Shown piece after piece: positions 1 through 11,325 of a stretch of 64,000 bases of DNA (its first letter is position 1; each line of letters opens with the position of its first letter). This stretch comes from Polytrichum commune (lineage: Eukaryota; Streptophyta; Polytrichopsida; Polytrichales; Polytrichaceae). The notes beneath the pieces are model-generated. The model ran no database searches. It was not told the DNA's origin and was given only the letters and a program-made list of their open reading frames with translations. The translations under genes were made by a program, and so were the position numbers. The stretch spans positions 6,694,001 to 6,758,000 of the forward strand of contig OX485803.1 in NCBI GenBank assembly GCA_950295325.1, read 5' to 3'.

Positions 1-240
1 TCAAACATTGCCAAGCACTTCAGAACAAGAAAACAGAGCTGTTGAATGAGGACAGGCACGGCATCCTCCAGGCTCCCGACAAACTGTTTCTCCTCAGTTA
101 TGAATACCATTTGCATTGCATCCTTCATGAGAGCCTGTTCATCAGACTGCTATTCAATTATCTCCTCCAGATGAAGAATTTAAGTAGGAGTATCCAAGTT
201 CAGGTTACTAATTTTCTTTGCGAAAAACATTGATACACAA
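1..240 (-). pseudogene. 3'-end exon remnant of an unidentified minus-strand gene (left copy)
   Basis: Read on the minus strand, this is the counterpart of 43026-43200. It contains a coding-like stretch rich in K, A, Q and M ending in a segment like VPVLIQQ, but the copy carries substitutions and the tail of the gene lies outside the window. I do not recognise the family. It is listed because the coding-like stretch is shared with the paralogous block. Confidence 0.25.
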
Positions 241-1320
241 CAACCACTGTGGTCCAAAGCCAGTTCTAAAATGAACATAAAATACGTCGTATAAGGATAC
301 TCTCCAAAGTGAAAGCGAGACATGGCATGTCTGTTCTCTTACACCTCAAATTCAATGTACTTACTAATTCGTACTTTGTGGATAATTCTACAGCTCAGAA
401 CATATTTCCAATATTAAATACAAGAAGAATATGAATTTGGCCAGCACACCTTACTTTCTCCGTCAAAATTCAATCACGGCCTTCTGCTCCCCTGCGTCCT
501 ATAACTGCACAGAGAGTGCCTTCTTGTACTGCATCTGCATCATCGACTGCAATATCCAGCTGCAAGAAGTGTCATGCAATTCAACATTCACAAAAGTGTT
601 CCAATAAACACACTCGCAATGCAACATCCAAGAAATTAAACGCATCTCCTCTCTACTCTCTTTCCTTCATGCCTGTCATTGCAAGAATATCCTTGCTACA
701 TCTCAACAAATCCAGTTCGCTCATAACAAGAAACCTACTGTAACAACCAGAAGTTGCAAATCCAAATTAAAATGTGTCTTCTCGATCCATCAGGTCATGC
801 GATGAAAAAATAAGCAGACTCACAACCCAACATCCAAGAAAAATGGTGCATATCCTCTCTAATCTCTTTCCTTTCATGCCTGTTATTGCTAAAACATCCT
901 TGCTACACAATCCTGGTGATAAACACAACAATGCACAAATCTAAAGAGATACACCCAAATGCGATGCTCTAGATTACGCATCCTATGATTTTCTACAGCT
1001 AAAAAGCAATACAATGTCCAGAAATTCATTCATAAGCCAAAGACTCCTGGCATTAGCCAACGAGGTAACACCAAATGAAATTGGCATGCTTAGAGCTTGA
1101 TTCAATCAACTAAGAAATTCCAGAAACTTCTGTTGCATTCCAAACACGAAGTTGTGCGACAAATTCCTGGTGATAAACACAAAAATGTACAAATCTAAAA
1201 ACATACTTCCGAATGCGATGCTCCAGACTGCGCACACTGAGATCCTTAATTTTCTACAGCCAGAAAGCAATACAAGACAAGGCCAATCAAGAAGCCACAA
1301 ACCGTTGTCCTCGCAGCCTC
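240..1320. other. no gene seen; AT-rich, internally repeated stretch
   Basis: No supported coding region. It contains two partial copies of a short unit (tttctacagctaaaaagc near 991 and a variant near 1250), suggesting a local duplication that the right paralogous block lacks in part. Confidence 0.5.
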
Positions 1321-1730
1321 TTCTAGTTGCTCCATCGTAGCTCCGATTTGCAGCGGGCTTCCGTCCATCCTTCTAGTAGAGCCAATTGCCCCCGGCTCCG
1401 TTCCAAAATGACGACGATTGGAGGTACGGTTTGACTATTAGCGAGGCTGGAAGATTGGTGTACAAGCGAGGGAGGCAGCAGCGAGAGGCTCCGACGCGGG
1501 ACAGCGGTGCGAGCGAAGACACGTAGAGGACTGGAGCGAGAGCGGGAGGTGGGAAGCCATAGCCATGGCTTGTCTTCTGCAAGAGGCAGGGAACATGAAC
1601 GAGTGCTCTCGCGCATTTGCACAAGTCCCTCATCAGATGAGGTTGACCTCGTGCTGCCGTGGTACTTTAAAGTCCTAGCTGGATGCCACCTCAGCTTCAA
1701 TTTCGTCTTGCTGGAAAAGGTGCAGATCAT
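1232..1730 (-). pseudogene. GC-rich candidate exon of unidentified gene, frameshifted (left copy)
   Basis: This is the counterpart of 43782-44174. The minus strand keeps the 3' peptide segment MEQLEEAARTT followed by a hydrophobic stretch, but relative to the right copy it lacks about 25 bp near 1468 and carries indels near 1376 that break the frame. The plus strand is also open here, so the coding strand is not certain. Family not recognised. Confidence 0.3.
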
Positions 1731-3129
1731 CGACCTCGAAGGTGGAAACGCCTATAACGGATACTTTGAGAACTCAAGACCCTTAACATGTATAAAATAT
1801 ATCACAAAAGCTTCAAGAAATTAACAAATTTCATAAGGAAGCCAATGCACTTCATAATATTATTCAACGACGTGGGTTCACATATTATAACAATTGGATG
1901 TTGGGAGTTTAGTCTAAATATGAGTTTCCTTGTGTAGATTTTCAAGCATCTATTTGTTATATTTTGAGGACACATGAAACAAGAGTTGCATGTTGAGTAA
2001 TGTTAAGTTGAGTTCATCAAAATTCAACGTTTTGTGATTTAGATATGAGTGATGAATACCAACATTTCTTTGTCATCCAAAGTGGTTAGGAAAGCCCTGC
2101 CAAAATGGACATAGTTGATTGTTGACATTTTGTCTCTCTTAGCCAATAAGCTATGTTTTAAATCCCTAGAATAATTTAATCAATGTTCATATTGTAATAC
2201 GTAGTTTCCCACTTCGGAAAGAAATAAAGGAAAAAAAAACAAACAAACAAAAAACAAACAAACAATATGTCAAAATTGGGGTCACTACCGGAATTGGCGC
2301 TTCTACCTTAACCGTATCTCCAAGTTTTTGATCAAAGGTCAACCACACATCCCAGTTTTGAGAGAGCAGGATGTTGTGTAACTACAGATCATCACATATA
2401 ACAATCATGTGTAAAAGATATCATAAACAATAACACAAAAGCGTGTGAAATATGTAGAACAACCCTCTTCTAATATGCAAGATTCTACTTTAAATGACAC
2501 ATTGAAGGTAAACATCACATTGGTGAAAGAATAACACTTTCCAACATACTTGCAATAGTTTCTTATTAGAATGGCCACACGGACATGGGTAGGGATTGAT
2601 GAATAGACATCACATGTTAGTTGGATAAGAACATTGATGTTCCTTTTCAATTTTTTAGTTCTTAGATTGGCATACTAGTAAATTGAGTTTAGTTTGGCTA
2701 ACGTGTTGAATATATGAGAATTATTTTTTCAAATTTGACAAAAGAATATCATAAAATTGCAAAATGCCTAATCTTATGCAAAATTTGCACTACATGCATT
2801 GAGCTACTCTCACTCCCCTTGGCGAACATTTTTCTTTTTTTCTTCTACGTGTAGCCTATATGGTCCCACGTGTACAAAAGGTATTTATTAACAATTGACG
2901 TACAACGAATGCATATATGGGATGGGCATTGTTATGTAAGTGTTCCTTGAGACACCCCTAAGGTTTCTCACAAAGGAGTTCATTTCATCTAGACATACCT
3001 TATACCACAGAGGGCTCTCTATGTCATCTCTACATCTGCTAGAATGTGGTTTCCACATGGACACATGTCGGTCTTAACAAATGTGAGCATGACACATGGA
3101 AATTTTTTTGATGAAAAAATAATTATTTG

Positions 3130-4275
3130 TGTCGCATATGTGCTTTAAAGTGCTTGTAGAGTGGGAAGAAAAACTCTATGCAAACACATGCTTGTCAATG
3201 AACTATTGGCAGAATGAATAGTGCTAGTATTTTTAGTGAATAACAATGCTATGGATAATATTTTCAACGAATAGTGCCAGGATGAACAATGCTTCCAAGA
3301 TCATTTGGTGGCACTAGTTTCATAGCATAAAGAAATTCAATATCACCTTCACTAATTTTGACAAAATATCAATAAATGAAGTTATATAAAATACCATCAT
3401 CCAAATTCATAACAATCTCCAATGGATCTTTGTGGACATTCATTTGAAAATGCAAAGGCATGCGTTTCAATCCAAAAGCATTGCTAAAATAATGATCAAC
3501 CAAGGGGCACCCAAAGTAATTGAGGGACGCAAGGTAGCATCCCTCCTTCAACTCGGCAATAATCATTAAGAGGCAGAGGAAATGATTACATGTAAGTACG
3601 CCATCCCTAATGTTCACCGAAATTTATTCGCATCCATCCGTCCTGATGGAGTCCCAGACCAAGTATTGTAGTTCACACAAATCCCATTCTATGCAATGAT
3701 ACACCCGGTCCACATGAAATGGTTGGGTTTGGCTAGAATTAGCTTGTAGTGGATGTGACTGCGTTAAACTAACATGAGACCATGCCATAATTCTCCTCCT
3801 CAATGGTGAACTCACACAAGCGGAGATTTAGAAGGGCTACAACCTCCCCGACACCTCAAGCTACATTAGCAGGGACAACCTCACAGGCTAGACGAACATG
3901 GAGCTCACCATGTACAAGCACCACCCAAGCTCACTATAAAGGGTGGGAGTTGGAGTTTTACAAATTCGCAAAGCCATGCCCAAAACACACGATTTTCTTT
4001 TGCCACGATAACATCCATGGCTATAAGAAATGCATTCCTCACCAAAGTTTGCCATTAGATGGAGTCTTCCTCCGAACTAACATCATAAATCTAGAGGATC
4101 AAGAAGGAGGGCTCGCATCTGCGGCAACATACTATGTCCAAAGTTTTGCTCTTATGGTGGTCATGAAAAGGAATCACACTTGTTATGCACAAAGGCATGT
4201 ATTTGTGGCAATCCATATACTTTTTGAAAGTGGCAATATCATTGATATTAGTTTTAGCAAAGCTATATAAAGATC
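3130..4275 (-). pseudogene. degraded coding remnant on minus strand (left copy)
   Basis: The minus strand shows protein-like stretches interrupted by stops and frame changes, for example 3369-3617, with segments such as FGCPLVDHYFSNAFGLK. The same stretches, with different disruptions, recur at 50600-51470, which argues for a once-coding sequence rather than chance. I do not recognise the family; a transposon protein is possible. The plus-strand 155-aa reading frame at 3803-4270 is probably a shadow. Confidence 0.35.
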
Positions 4276-4284
4276 AAAATAAAA

Positions 4285-4640
4285 ATACTATGCCCCTATC
4301 CAAATTGCTTATGCCAAATAAAATTCTCCATATGTTGATAAATGACTAGGAAATAGTAATATAAGCCAAGCCCCATCCAATGCATTTTGAAAGATCTTAT
4401 GGACAAGGGATGCACAAATTAACCAAGTCCTTAAGTTTGGATCTGCATAATACATGGGCAACCTATGAAACCATATATTTTGGCCACGTACCCACACAAA
4501 ACATATATTGCACCCTTTGTCCCCTCATAGAAGTAGACACCTGGCCCCATCTACTATCTAGATGCACAAATTGACACATACATGAATTAGGAATCTCTAG
4601 ACGCAACAAAGAAATATACAAAGTAATTAGTATACTCCTC
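4285..4640 (+). mobile_element. LINE-type ORF2 C-terminal fragment
   Basis: The plus-strand frame through 4380-4574 ends in a C-x2-C ... H-x3-C arrangement (CTLCPLIEVDTWPHLLSRC), the zinc-knuckle-like motif found near the C-terminus of non-LTR reverse transcriptase proteins, followed after a stop by residues resembling the family tail. No reverse transcriptase core is present, so this is a 3' fragment. A paralogous copy lies at 51530-51835. The assignment is from motif spacing only. Confidence 0.45.
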
Positions 4641-4715
4641 TAAAGTAAGAGGGAAATATTCTTGAATATACTAATGCCAAGTGTTGTGAGGTGACACTAA
4701 TGGGAAAGTTGTTGA

Positions 4716-5608
4716 CTCGGGGGGGTCACTCCTTCTTGTGTTATGTAATCACGTGCGTACAAAGGGTATTTTTATGGGGCTATTTACCTCCTCATTTGGA
4801 TTTTAGGGAACCCTTTAAGTAGAAAAAAAAAATTCACCAAAAATTTATCACCCTATAGGTAATTATAAAAGACACCCTCGACTATTGCAAATGATGCTAA
4901 ATTACTTATCAAAATTCAATTTACTCGTTCCGTACGAAGGCAAACTTAAGACTCCAATATGGCATGGCGTATATCCATGTTGCTATATATTGGTGAAAGA
5001 AGAGTGTACACATCATAACCCAATCGTTCAATTTTTATCCATTTTGCATGTATTATATGTGAATATACTCATTTTACTTTGAAACTTGGGGGGTTCACTG
5101 GCGAAAAATCGTAGAACGACGTGCAATAAAAAATAGGGTTTAATATATTCATTGTAGATAAATTTTGTAAAAAACTTACATATAATATAGGGGGTTTTAA
5201 AATAATGAAAAAGGATTACATGTAAAATACCATCGCATGTAAAATACCATCACACCTTTATTTTGAAAAATACCATAACTTATAATCTTTTCTGCAAGGT
5301 AAATAGCCCCCCAATAAATAGGTCCCGAACGCATGTGTATGCAAAATATAAGAGGGAGTGAACCCCCCGAGCTTTGAAATAATCCCTCTATTATTTTTGT
5401 CATATTAGTTTTTTTTCTACCTCAAACCAAAAGAAGGGGTTTTCCCCTTATGCTAAATTATATATAATCACATGTTTTGCAATTTACGTAGGCTATGGTA
5501 GATTCAAAGTTTCTATAATTTTTCTTGCCAATGAATAAAAAACACCCTACAGTTGTTCTCACGTGGTTTCTACTTTTCGGCCGGTCACACCCCCCCCCCC
5601 CCCCCGAG
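4716..5608 (+). mobile_element. CTCGGGGGG-terminus DNA transposon, outer element (interrupted)
   Basis: The left end reads CTCGGGGGGGTCACTCC and the right end is a C-run ending CCCCCCGAG, so the terminal inverted repeats are short and G-rich. It is flanked by exact 8-bp direct repeats GTTGTTGA (4708-4715 and 5609-5616). A second member of the same family is nested at 5085-5371; without it and its target duplication the outer element is about 598 bp. Subterminal ACGTGCG and a downstream GGGGCTATTTACC box are shared with the other members. There is no transposase, so it is non-autonomous. An 8-bp duplication fits hAT, Zisupton/KDZ or P-like groups; the termini do not settle which. Confidence 0.85.
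5085..5371 (+). mobile_element. CTCGGGGGG-terminus short element, nested copy (287 bp)
   Basis: It starts CTTGGGGGGTTCACTGGCG and ends GTGAACCCCCCGAG, with exact 8-bp flanking repeats CTTTGAAA (5077-5084, 5372-5379). It is inserted inside the 4716-5608 element. It closely matches the 269-bp element at 28704-28972 over its whole length, so these two define a short subfamily. Confidence 0.9.
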
Positions 5609-6570
5609 GTTGTTGATCATTAGTGTAACCTAGCGTACGCCTCAAAATAGCGTAAGTGACACTATAATGCATGTGACACTAAATACCATAAACGGTGTAC
5701 AACCCACATTATGCCCACCTTGCAAAGTAAGACATGGCATTACTAGCTTCTCCAAAACTTTACCCGAGCACATTAATTCAATAAAACTCTGCACATTGAA
5801 ACTTTGCTCACAAGCTAACAAATATCATGCCAACAACACACCCCGTCACACTCCCTTCCCCTCTCTCAAATAGTAAAATAAAGTAAAGTAAAATAACAAT
5901 CAACCAAATGCCAAGACAATATGTTAGGACCCTAACAAATATGCATCCACTACACCCCCCGCCCCCAAAGGACCTAACATTACAAACCCAAATAATCGTC
6001 TAGTCAATCAGGTCCTCTTAAGAAATTAAAGTTTAAGTTACAGAGTCCCCCTACAAGTAAGGTAGGGGTGGCAATTTCCGTGCGGGTCCTAAAGTTGACC
6101 CCTATGGTCGGAAGCACCTATCTAGGTGCTTTTACCTGGGTTTACAAAAGCACCTATCAAGGTGCTTTTACCGTTCACAACGCTGCTAGCGGTCGGTTTT
6201 AGAAATCCACCCTGTGGATATACCACGTACCCTATGTGCGAGTGTTGGTCACTCTACAAGGTTTCCTTTAAAAATTTGTAGGAAATCATAGACATGCTGG
6301 AAAATTTTGATTTTTTCATAGTTGCTCGTGCACCAGCTTTGCGGAGCACTCAAAGTTTATAAAAAAATAGTTTCAGCATCCCAACTAGGCACATCTGAAA
6401 TTTGGACGGAAATTGCCACCCCTACCTTTAGTCGATATTTCTAGGAGTAGCCTCGAATGGGGGTAAACATTTTTACCAACCTCTGGAAAGAGCACGCCCT
6501 CAAAACACCGTCGAAAAACTGTTGAAATAGTGTTGAAGTCGATTCTGTTTTATTCGGCGCAGCACATTGA

Positions 6571-7070
6571 GGGCCACTTCACACACGAGACTGAGAGCCT
6601 GTGACCATTACGCTTCAAGCACTCTCATTGGTGGAAAAGGTAGAGCTGGTCCAAGTTCGCTTCACACTACGCTTGAGGGACCAGCGGAGTATGTGAATGC
6701 AAGATGGATGTAAAGTCTACATGGATTCCTACATGGCATCGAATGGATCGTGTTTCATGGTCACTTGGACTATTTTCAAAAACCACCTCTTGGAGGTAGG
6801 CGTAACACAAAACCGGGAGACCATGGCACTGCGAACGCTCATAACCGTTGGTTTATTCTATTTTACCATGTGCGAGGACCCGAATGAATAGAAATTCCTT
6901 GAAATAGCATTTGGTTGGGGGCCCAGTCACATATGACTTCACACTACACTTGAAGATCCATGGCCACACAACATGATTTTGGGGGTGTGTTGGGATGGCC
7001 TTTGGACACTGTCTTTTGGGCTCTCACAATTTCATGGTCACGGCTCTTGGCTCGTGTGTGAAGTGGCCCC
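6571..7070. mobile_element. MITE with ~40-bp inverted termini and 3-bp TSD (PIF/Harbinger-like)
   Basis: The left terminus GGGCCACTTCACACACGAG is matched inverted at 7033-7070 (ending CTCGTGTGTGAAGTGGCCCC). Flanks are TGA on both sides (6568-6570, 7071-7073). The related sequence at 52500 and 53155 reads cacattgacatggg with a single TGA, i.e. the empty site. Three-base target duplication plus long termini suggests PIF/Harbinger; CACTA is the alternative. No coding capacity is seen. Confidence 0.75.
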
Positions 7071-7321
7071 TGACATCGAATAATAAAGCAGCCCACTCCC
7101 CAATATTGTGATGAATAGGCACCATGACCACCTTGAGGATCCATGGCCACACAACATGATTTTGGGGGTGTGTTGGGACAGCCTTTGGACACTTTCTTTT
7201 GGGCTCTCTCACAATTTCATGGTCACGGCTCTTGGCTTGTGTGTGAAGTGGCCCCTGACATTGAATAATAAAGCAGCCCACTCCCCAATATTGTGATGAA
7301 TAGGCACCATGACCACCTAAG
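6954..7321. repeat. two-copy tandem repeat, about 184 bp
   Basis: A unit beginning gatccatggccacacaac at about 6956 recurs at about 7139 with few changes. It covers the right end of the MITE and its flank, so one right end plus flanking DNA was duplicated in tandem. Confidence 0.85.
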
Positions 7322-8340
7322 GTAGAGGGTGCCAAAACCAACATCCCCACCCAAAACCAACACCTATAGTTAAGTAGAAACATTCCAGGTATTATAATAT
7401 ATTCAAAGAAGTTTGCCTCGTGATTTGTTTCAGTTGAGGGTCTTTAATATGCTCGGGCCACTGAGGATCATCAAGAAATGTCTTTATACAATCACTCATA
7501 GTGTTGGCTCTGAACAACCTCCATGTACACCACCAACACAAATAACACACTGATGACACTACAAACCTAATGTAGAGGGTGTTAAAACCAACATCCCACT
7601 CAAAACCAACACCTATAAACGTTTCCCAATCACCAACACTCTACTACCTTGAAGCGTTCCCCATGGTGTAGGAGTGTATGGGCCCATGGAGTGACGCTTT
7701 TAGGTGACATTAGTGGCGCCAACTCATAACGACCTTCACTACCTTCATGTGGGGTAGGTAACGGGCTCCACTCTATCTCAGGTTGGTTCAAGGTGGGATT
7801 TGGGGTGGCTTGTCAATGCCTATTCTAGCCATTCTATACATTGCAGGGGGGAGGGGTTATAGCCATTATGTTCACAAAGTCACGGAGGTAGGCCCACAAA
7901 ACACAAAGGGGGTTGGTACCCAGGATGCAAGGTGATGGTTTTACAAGCGAACTAGGTGGGATCATAGAGGTGGCCATGTGGCATTGTGCACCGTTACTAG
8001 TTGGTCTTTGATCTAGTTGGGGTCTAGTACCCAACTATGTTGTGTTGGTTCTAGGCAATGAAGGTGGGGGTCCTCATCATATCCAAGGCCTACATTATAT
8101 ATTGGTTTAAGGAAGCTAGTGGTTTTGACTTTGAATATTTGGGGTCTAGTACCCAACTATGTTGTGTTGGTTCGAGGCAATGAAGGTGGGGGTCCTCATC
8201 ATATCCAAGGTCATCACATACATGGCCTACATTATATATTGGTTTAAGGAAGCTAGTGGTTTTGACTTTGAATATTCATCAAATATCTAATTGAGGCTAA
8301 AAATATTTTTACTTTCTTTATACCTATGTTTAGAACAAAG
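7316..8340. other. gene-free repeat-rich stretch
   Basis: No gene seen. It includes a two-copy direct repeat of about 120 bp (units starting ggggtctagtacccaac near 8020 and 8141) and short units related to gagggtgctaaaaccaac that recur near 53000. Confidence 0.5.
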
Positions 8341-8377
8341 GTTAATATGAATACATATCTCTTATGTCAACCATGTA

Positions 8378-8660
8378 GCCATTTGTATGTGCAATTATGT
8401 AGCAATATGTATGTGCAATATGTGTGTGCAACCATGTAGCAATTTGCATGTGCAACCATGTAGCAATATGAATGTGCAACCATGTAGCAATTTGTATGTG
8501 CAACCATGTAGCAATATGTATGTGCAATATGTGTGTGCAACCATGTAGCAATTTGCATGTGCGACCATGTAGCAATTTGTATGTGCAATCATGTAGCAAT
8601 ATGTATGTGCAACCATGTAGCAATTTGTATGTGCAACCATGTAGCCATATGTATGTACAA
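8378..8660. repeat. 24-bp minisatellite, about 12 copies
   Basis: The unit is tgtgcaaccatgtagcaata plus tgta, alternating between 'gcaattt' and 'gcaatat' variants, with two shortened units (tgtgcaatatgtg). Because 24 is divisible by three, all frames stay open and give repetitive false reading frames on both strands. Confidence 0.95.
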
Positions 8661-9360
8661 TAGCTTAAAGTGTTGGTTTAAGCACCCTCTACCTTATGTC
8701 ATTTGGGCCCCAACATTGACATGCTTTGAATAATGAAGGAGCTTTTATCCCCAATATCATGATGAACATGGAGTGACTCGAACAAATTACACTACTAGTA
8801 GCACTTGGGTCCCAACCGTGACATACTTTGAAGGAGCTTTTTATCCCCAATATTTATGATGAGTAGGGAGTGAGTCAAATAAATCACAGTTAGAGGTGCC
8901 CAATACCATTCACTTAAGAAATTCCGTGCCACATCTGGAGAAGTATAAGGCCGTGCAATTCTTTTTCCCATGTAGGAAGATAGAAATAAGGAGGCCTATA
9001 AGTTTTTTTTTTGGTAATTTTATTTCTTAAATCGAAATTACTATGAATTTTTGAAACCAAAAGTTGACCAAAACATATTATCAATGTCTAGAATATGCCG
9101 TCATCGCTCGTTATACTGCTCATTCCTCCTCTAACTTTAGTACTCAAACCATGATATGTGTCATGGCATTATTGCTTCCAACTTGATTGAAAGTCAAATC
9201 CTGTTGTACCATACGTCCATGTGCACCAATATTCAAGACTCTATACATATATAGATTCCCGATTGGCTCCTACACCACCATTATCGTTTGCGCCCTCAAC
9301 AGTGACGTGCTTTGATTAATAAAGGAGCCTTTATCACCGATACTCACGGATGAATAGGGA
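8660..9360. repeat. dispersed repeat units ('aataaaggagcttttatccc')
   Basis: A unit around tgctttgaataatgaagg ... ttttatccccaatat is present near 8720, 8830 and 9310, and again near 33010, 53165 and 53245, so it is an interspersed family in this region. No gene is seen here. Confidence 0.6.
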
Positions 9361-9368
9361 AGTGCAGT

Positions 9369-9770
9369 AGGGGTTGTCACACCTTCTCGGAGGTCGGAGA
9401 ATGGGTTCTCGGAGAATGGAGAACGAGGAAAAAGAGGAGCCAATAGGATTGCTTCTCCATGGAGAAAGGTGTGACACCCCTTTGTGGCCTTCTCGGAGAA
9501 TGGAGAATGGTAAGAATGCCCGCATGTGGTAAGAATGTATGCTCTATTCACACGCTCGGATTTGAAGTCCAAAGCCACCCCGGTGAAAGAAGCGACCCCA
9601 GGTGAGAAGCGGTGAATTCTTCTCCGAGAATTCTCCATTCTTCACCTCCGGAGGAGAAGAAGTTAGGGTTTCCATTCTCCGAGAATGGGTCCTCCGCCAT
9701 TCAAGGAGAGGGTGCCACGTCACCATTCTCCAACCTTGGAGAATGGGAGGAAAGGGGTGTGACAACCCCT
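9369..9770. mobile_element. TIR element AGGGGTTGTCACACC, 402 bp
   Basis: Termini AGGGGTTGTCACACC and GGTGTGACAACCCCT are inverted, and the flanks are AGT on both sides (9366-9368, 9771-9773). The interior is packed with ttctccattctccgagaatgg-type short palindromes in both orientations. No coding capacity is supported. Confidence 0.7.
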
Positions 9771-9860
9771 AGTATTGACAGAGTTAAAGACGGTGCTATT
9801 GATAGAGTTATCGATGTCTTCCAACATGACACGGCAATTGCCTAGCCTGCTAGACTCAAT

Positions 9861-11184
9861 AGGGATTGTCACATCTCCTCGGAGAATGGAGAATGGGAGA
9901 ATGGAGAATGAGGAAAAAGAGGAGCCAATAGGATAGCTTCTCCATGGAGAAAGGTGTGACACCCCTTTGTGGCCTGTGGAGAATGGAGAATGGAGAATGG
10001 GAATTACCATTGCCGCATGCATGTGGTAAGAGAACATGTAAAGTGATGAGGCTTGATTCTAGGGCCCGATGGTCTTGAGGGTTAGGTTTCATAGAATTTA
10101 CCGTGGTCAATGTCAAGTGTTCTTGACAATTGAGTTTCATGACACTTAATACTATGGGGGATGACATCTGTAGGGTTGTGGTTAGCGAATCAAAATTGGG
10201 TCCCACTAGACTAAATTGGGGCCTTTGAATCTATTCCAACGTCAAAATGCTCCAGAAAATTATGTATCATGTTCAATGCATTGACCGATGGGTGTGGTTT
10301 AGAAGGCACACCATATTCTTGATTAACAGCTTAAATGTTTCATTTTTGTCTTAAGTGCATAATTAACACCTTAATTATTGTGTTATTAACCTAATGCTAT
10401 CATATTTATACTAATTATTATCTTATTAGAATTTTCCATAGCCTAAGCCATACCATATGCTTGATTAAATGCTTAAATGTTTCATTTCTATCTTAAGTGT
10501 GTGATTAGCATCCTATTTTTTGTGTTTTTAGCCTAATTCTACCATATTTGTGCTAATTATTGTGTTAATGGACTAACCCATTGAATAATGCACGCCAAAT
10601 TCTTGATTGACAACTTAAAATGTTTCATTTTTTATCTTAAGTGTATGATTAGCTTCTTAATTGTTGTGTTATAACCCTATTGCTAATATACTTATACTGA
10701 TTGTTGCCTTATTAGACCAACCCATAGCCTAAGCCATACCACGTGCTTGATTAAATACTTCAATGTTTCATTTTTATCTTAAGTGTGTGATTAGCACCCT
10801 AATTGTTGTAAAATTAGCCTAATGCTATCATATTTTAGGTAATTGATGTGTTATTAGACTAACCTATAGTCTAAGCCATACTACATGCTTGATTAAATGC
10901 TTGAATGTTTCACTTTTATCTTAAATGTGTGATTAACGCCCTAATTGTTGCCTTATTAGTATAAAGTGGCCCTAAAGCCCCACCGCAACAAAAAGAAGCG
11001 ACCCCGGGTGAAAAACAGTAAAACCTTCACACAAGAAGTTTTCTCCATTCTCCATTCTTCACCCGTGAAGGAGAAGAAGTTTTCTTCATTCTCCGAGAAT
11101 GGGCCCTCCACCATTCAAGGAGAGTGTGCCACGTCCCCATTCTCCATTCTCCGAGAATGGGAAGAAAGTGGTGTGACAACCCCT
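9861..11184. mobile_element. second AGGG(G/A)TTGTCACA element, possibly two half-elements
   Basis: The left end (agggattgtcacatc, 9861) and right end (gtgtgacaacccct, ending 11184) match the 9369-9770 element, as do about 150 bp inside each end. They are separated by about 900 bp containing a 145-bp tandem repeat. I see no matching target duplication, so it may be one element with an acquired interior or two broken copies. Confidence 0.5.
10309..10965. repeat. tandem repeat of about 145 bp, ~4.5 copies
   Basis: Units share the order cttgattaaatgctt, aatgtttcatttttatctt, aagtgtgtgattagca, ctaatgctatcatattt and catagcctaagccatacc. They begin near 10309, 10455, 10597, 10741 and 10884. Divergence between units is moderate, so the array is old or the unit evolves quickly. 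Confidence 0.85.
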
Positions 11185-11325
11185 GTAGAATCTTGTAGAA
11201 TAGACACTATGCATGTCTATGTAAGATTTTTTGGTCATACTTAGCTGTAGTTTCTCTAGAGAATTTCTTGGTATGACCACTCAATATCCAAGTGTTTCCA
11301 AGTGCGTAGACAACTATTGAATACC

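Larger units (their letters stand above)
1..3130. repeat. segmental duplication block A, left copy
   Basis: This stretch is colinear with 43017-45951. The first bases (tcaaacattgccaagc) recur at 43017, and the match runs through the GC-rich candidate exon (1320-1720 versus 43860-44320) and the AT-rich tail. The left copy has about 465 bp (roughly 520-985) that the right copy lacks; the right copy has a 342-bp transposon at 44888-45229 that the left copy lacks. Divergence by eye is much higher than between the gene X blocks, so this pair seems older. Confidence 0.85.

Noticed and set aside
3803-4270. 155-codon plus-strand frame
   Set aside because: The opposite strand has the more protein-like, duplicated pattern, and the right copy does not keep this frame.
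8378-8660. CRISPR-like array
   Set aside because: Contiguous 24-bp units without unique spacers in a plant-type genome; a minisatellite.
8342-8733. Several cysteine/histidine-rich frames on both strands
   Set aside because: Translations of the 24-bp minisatellite, not genes.
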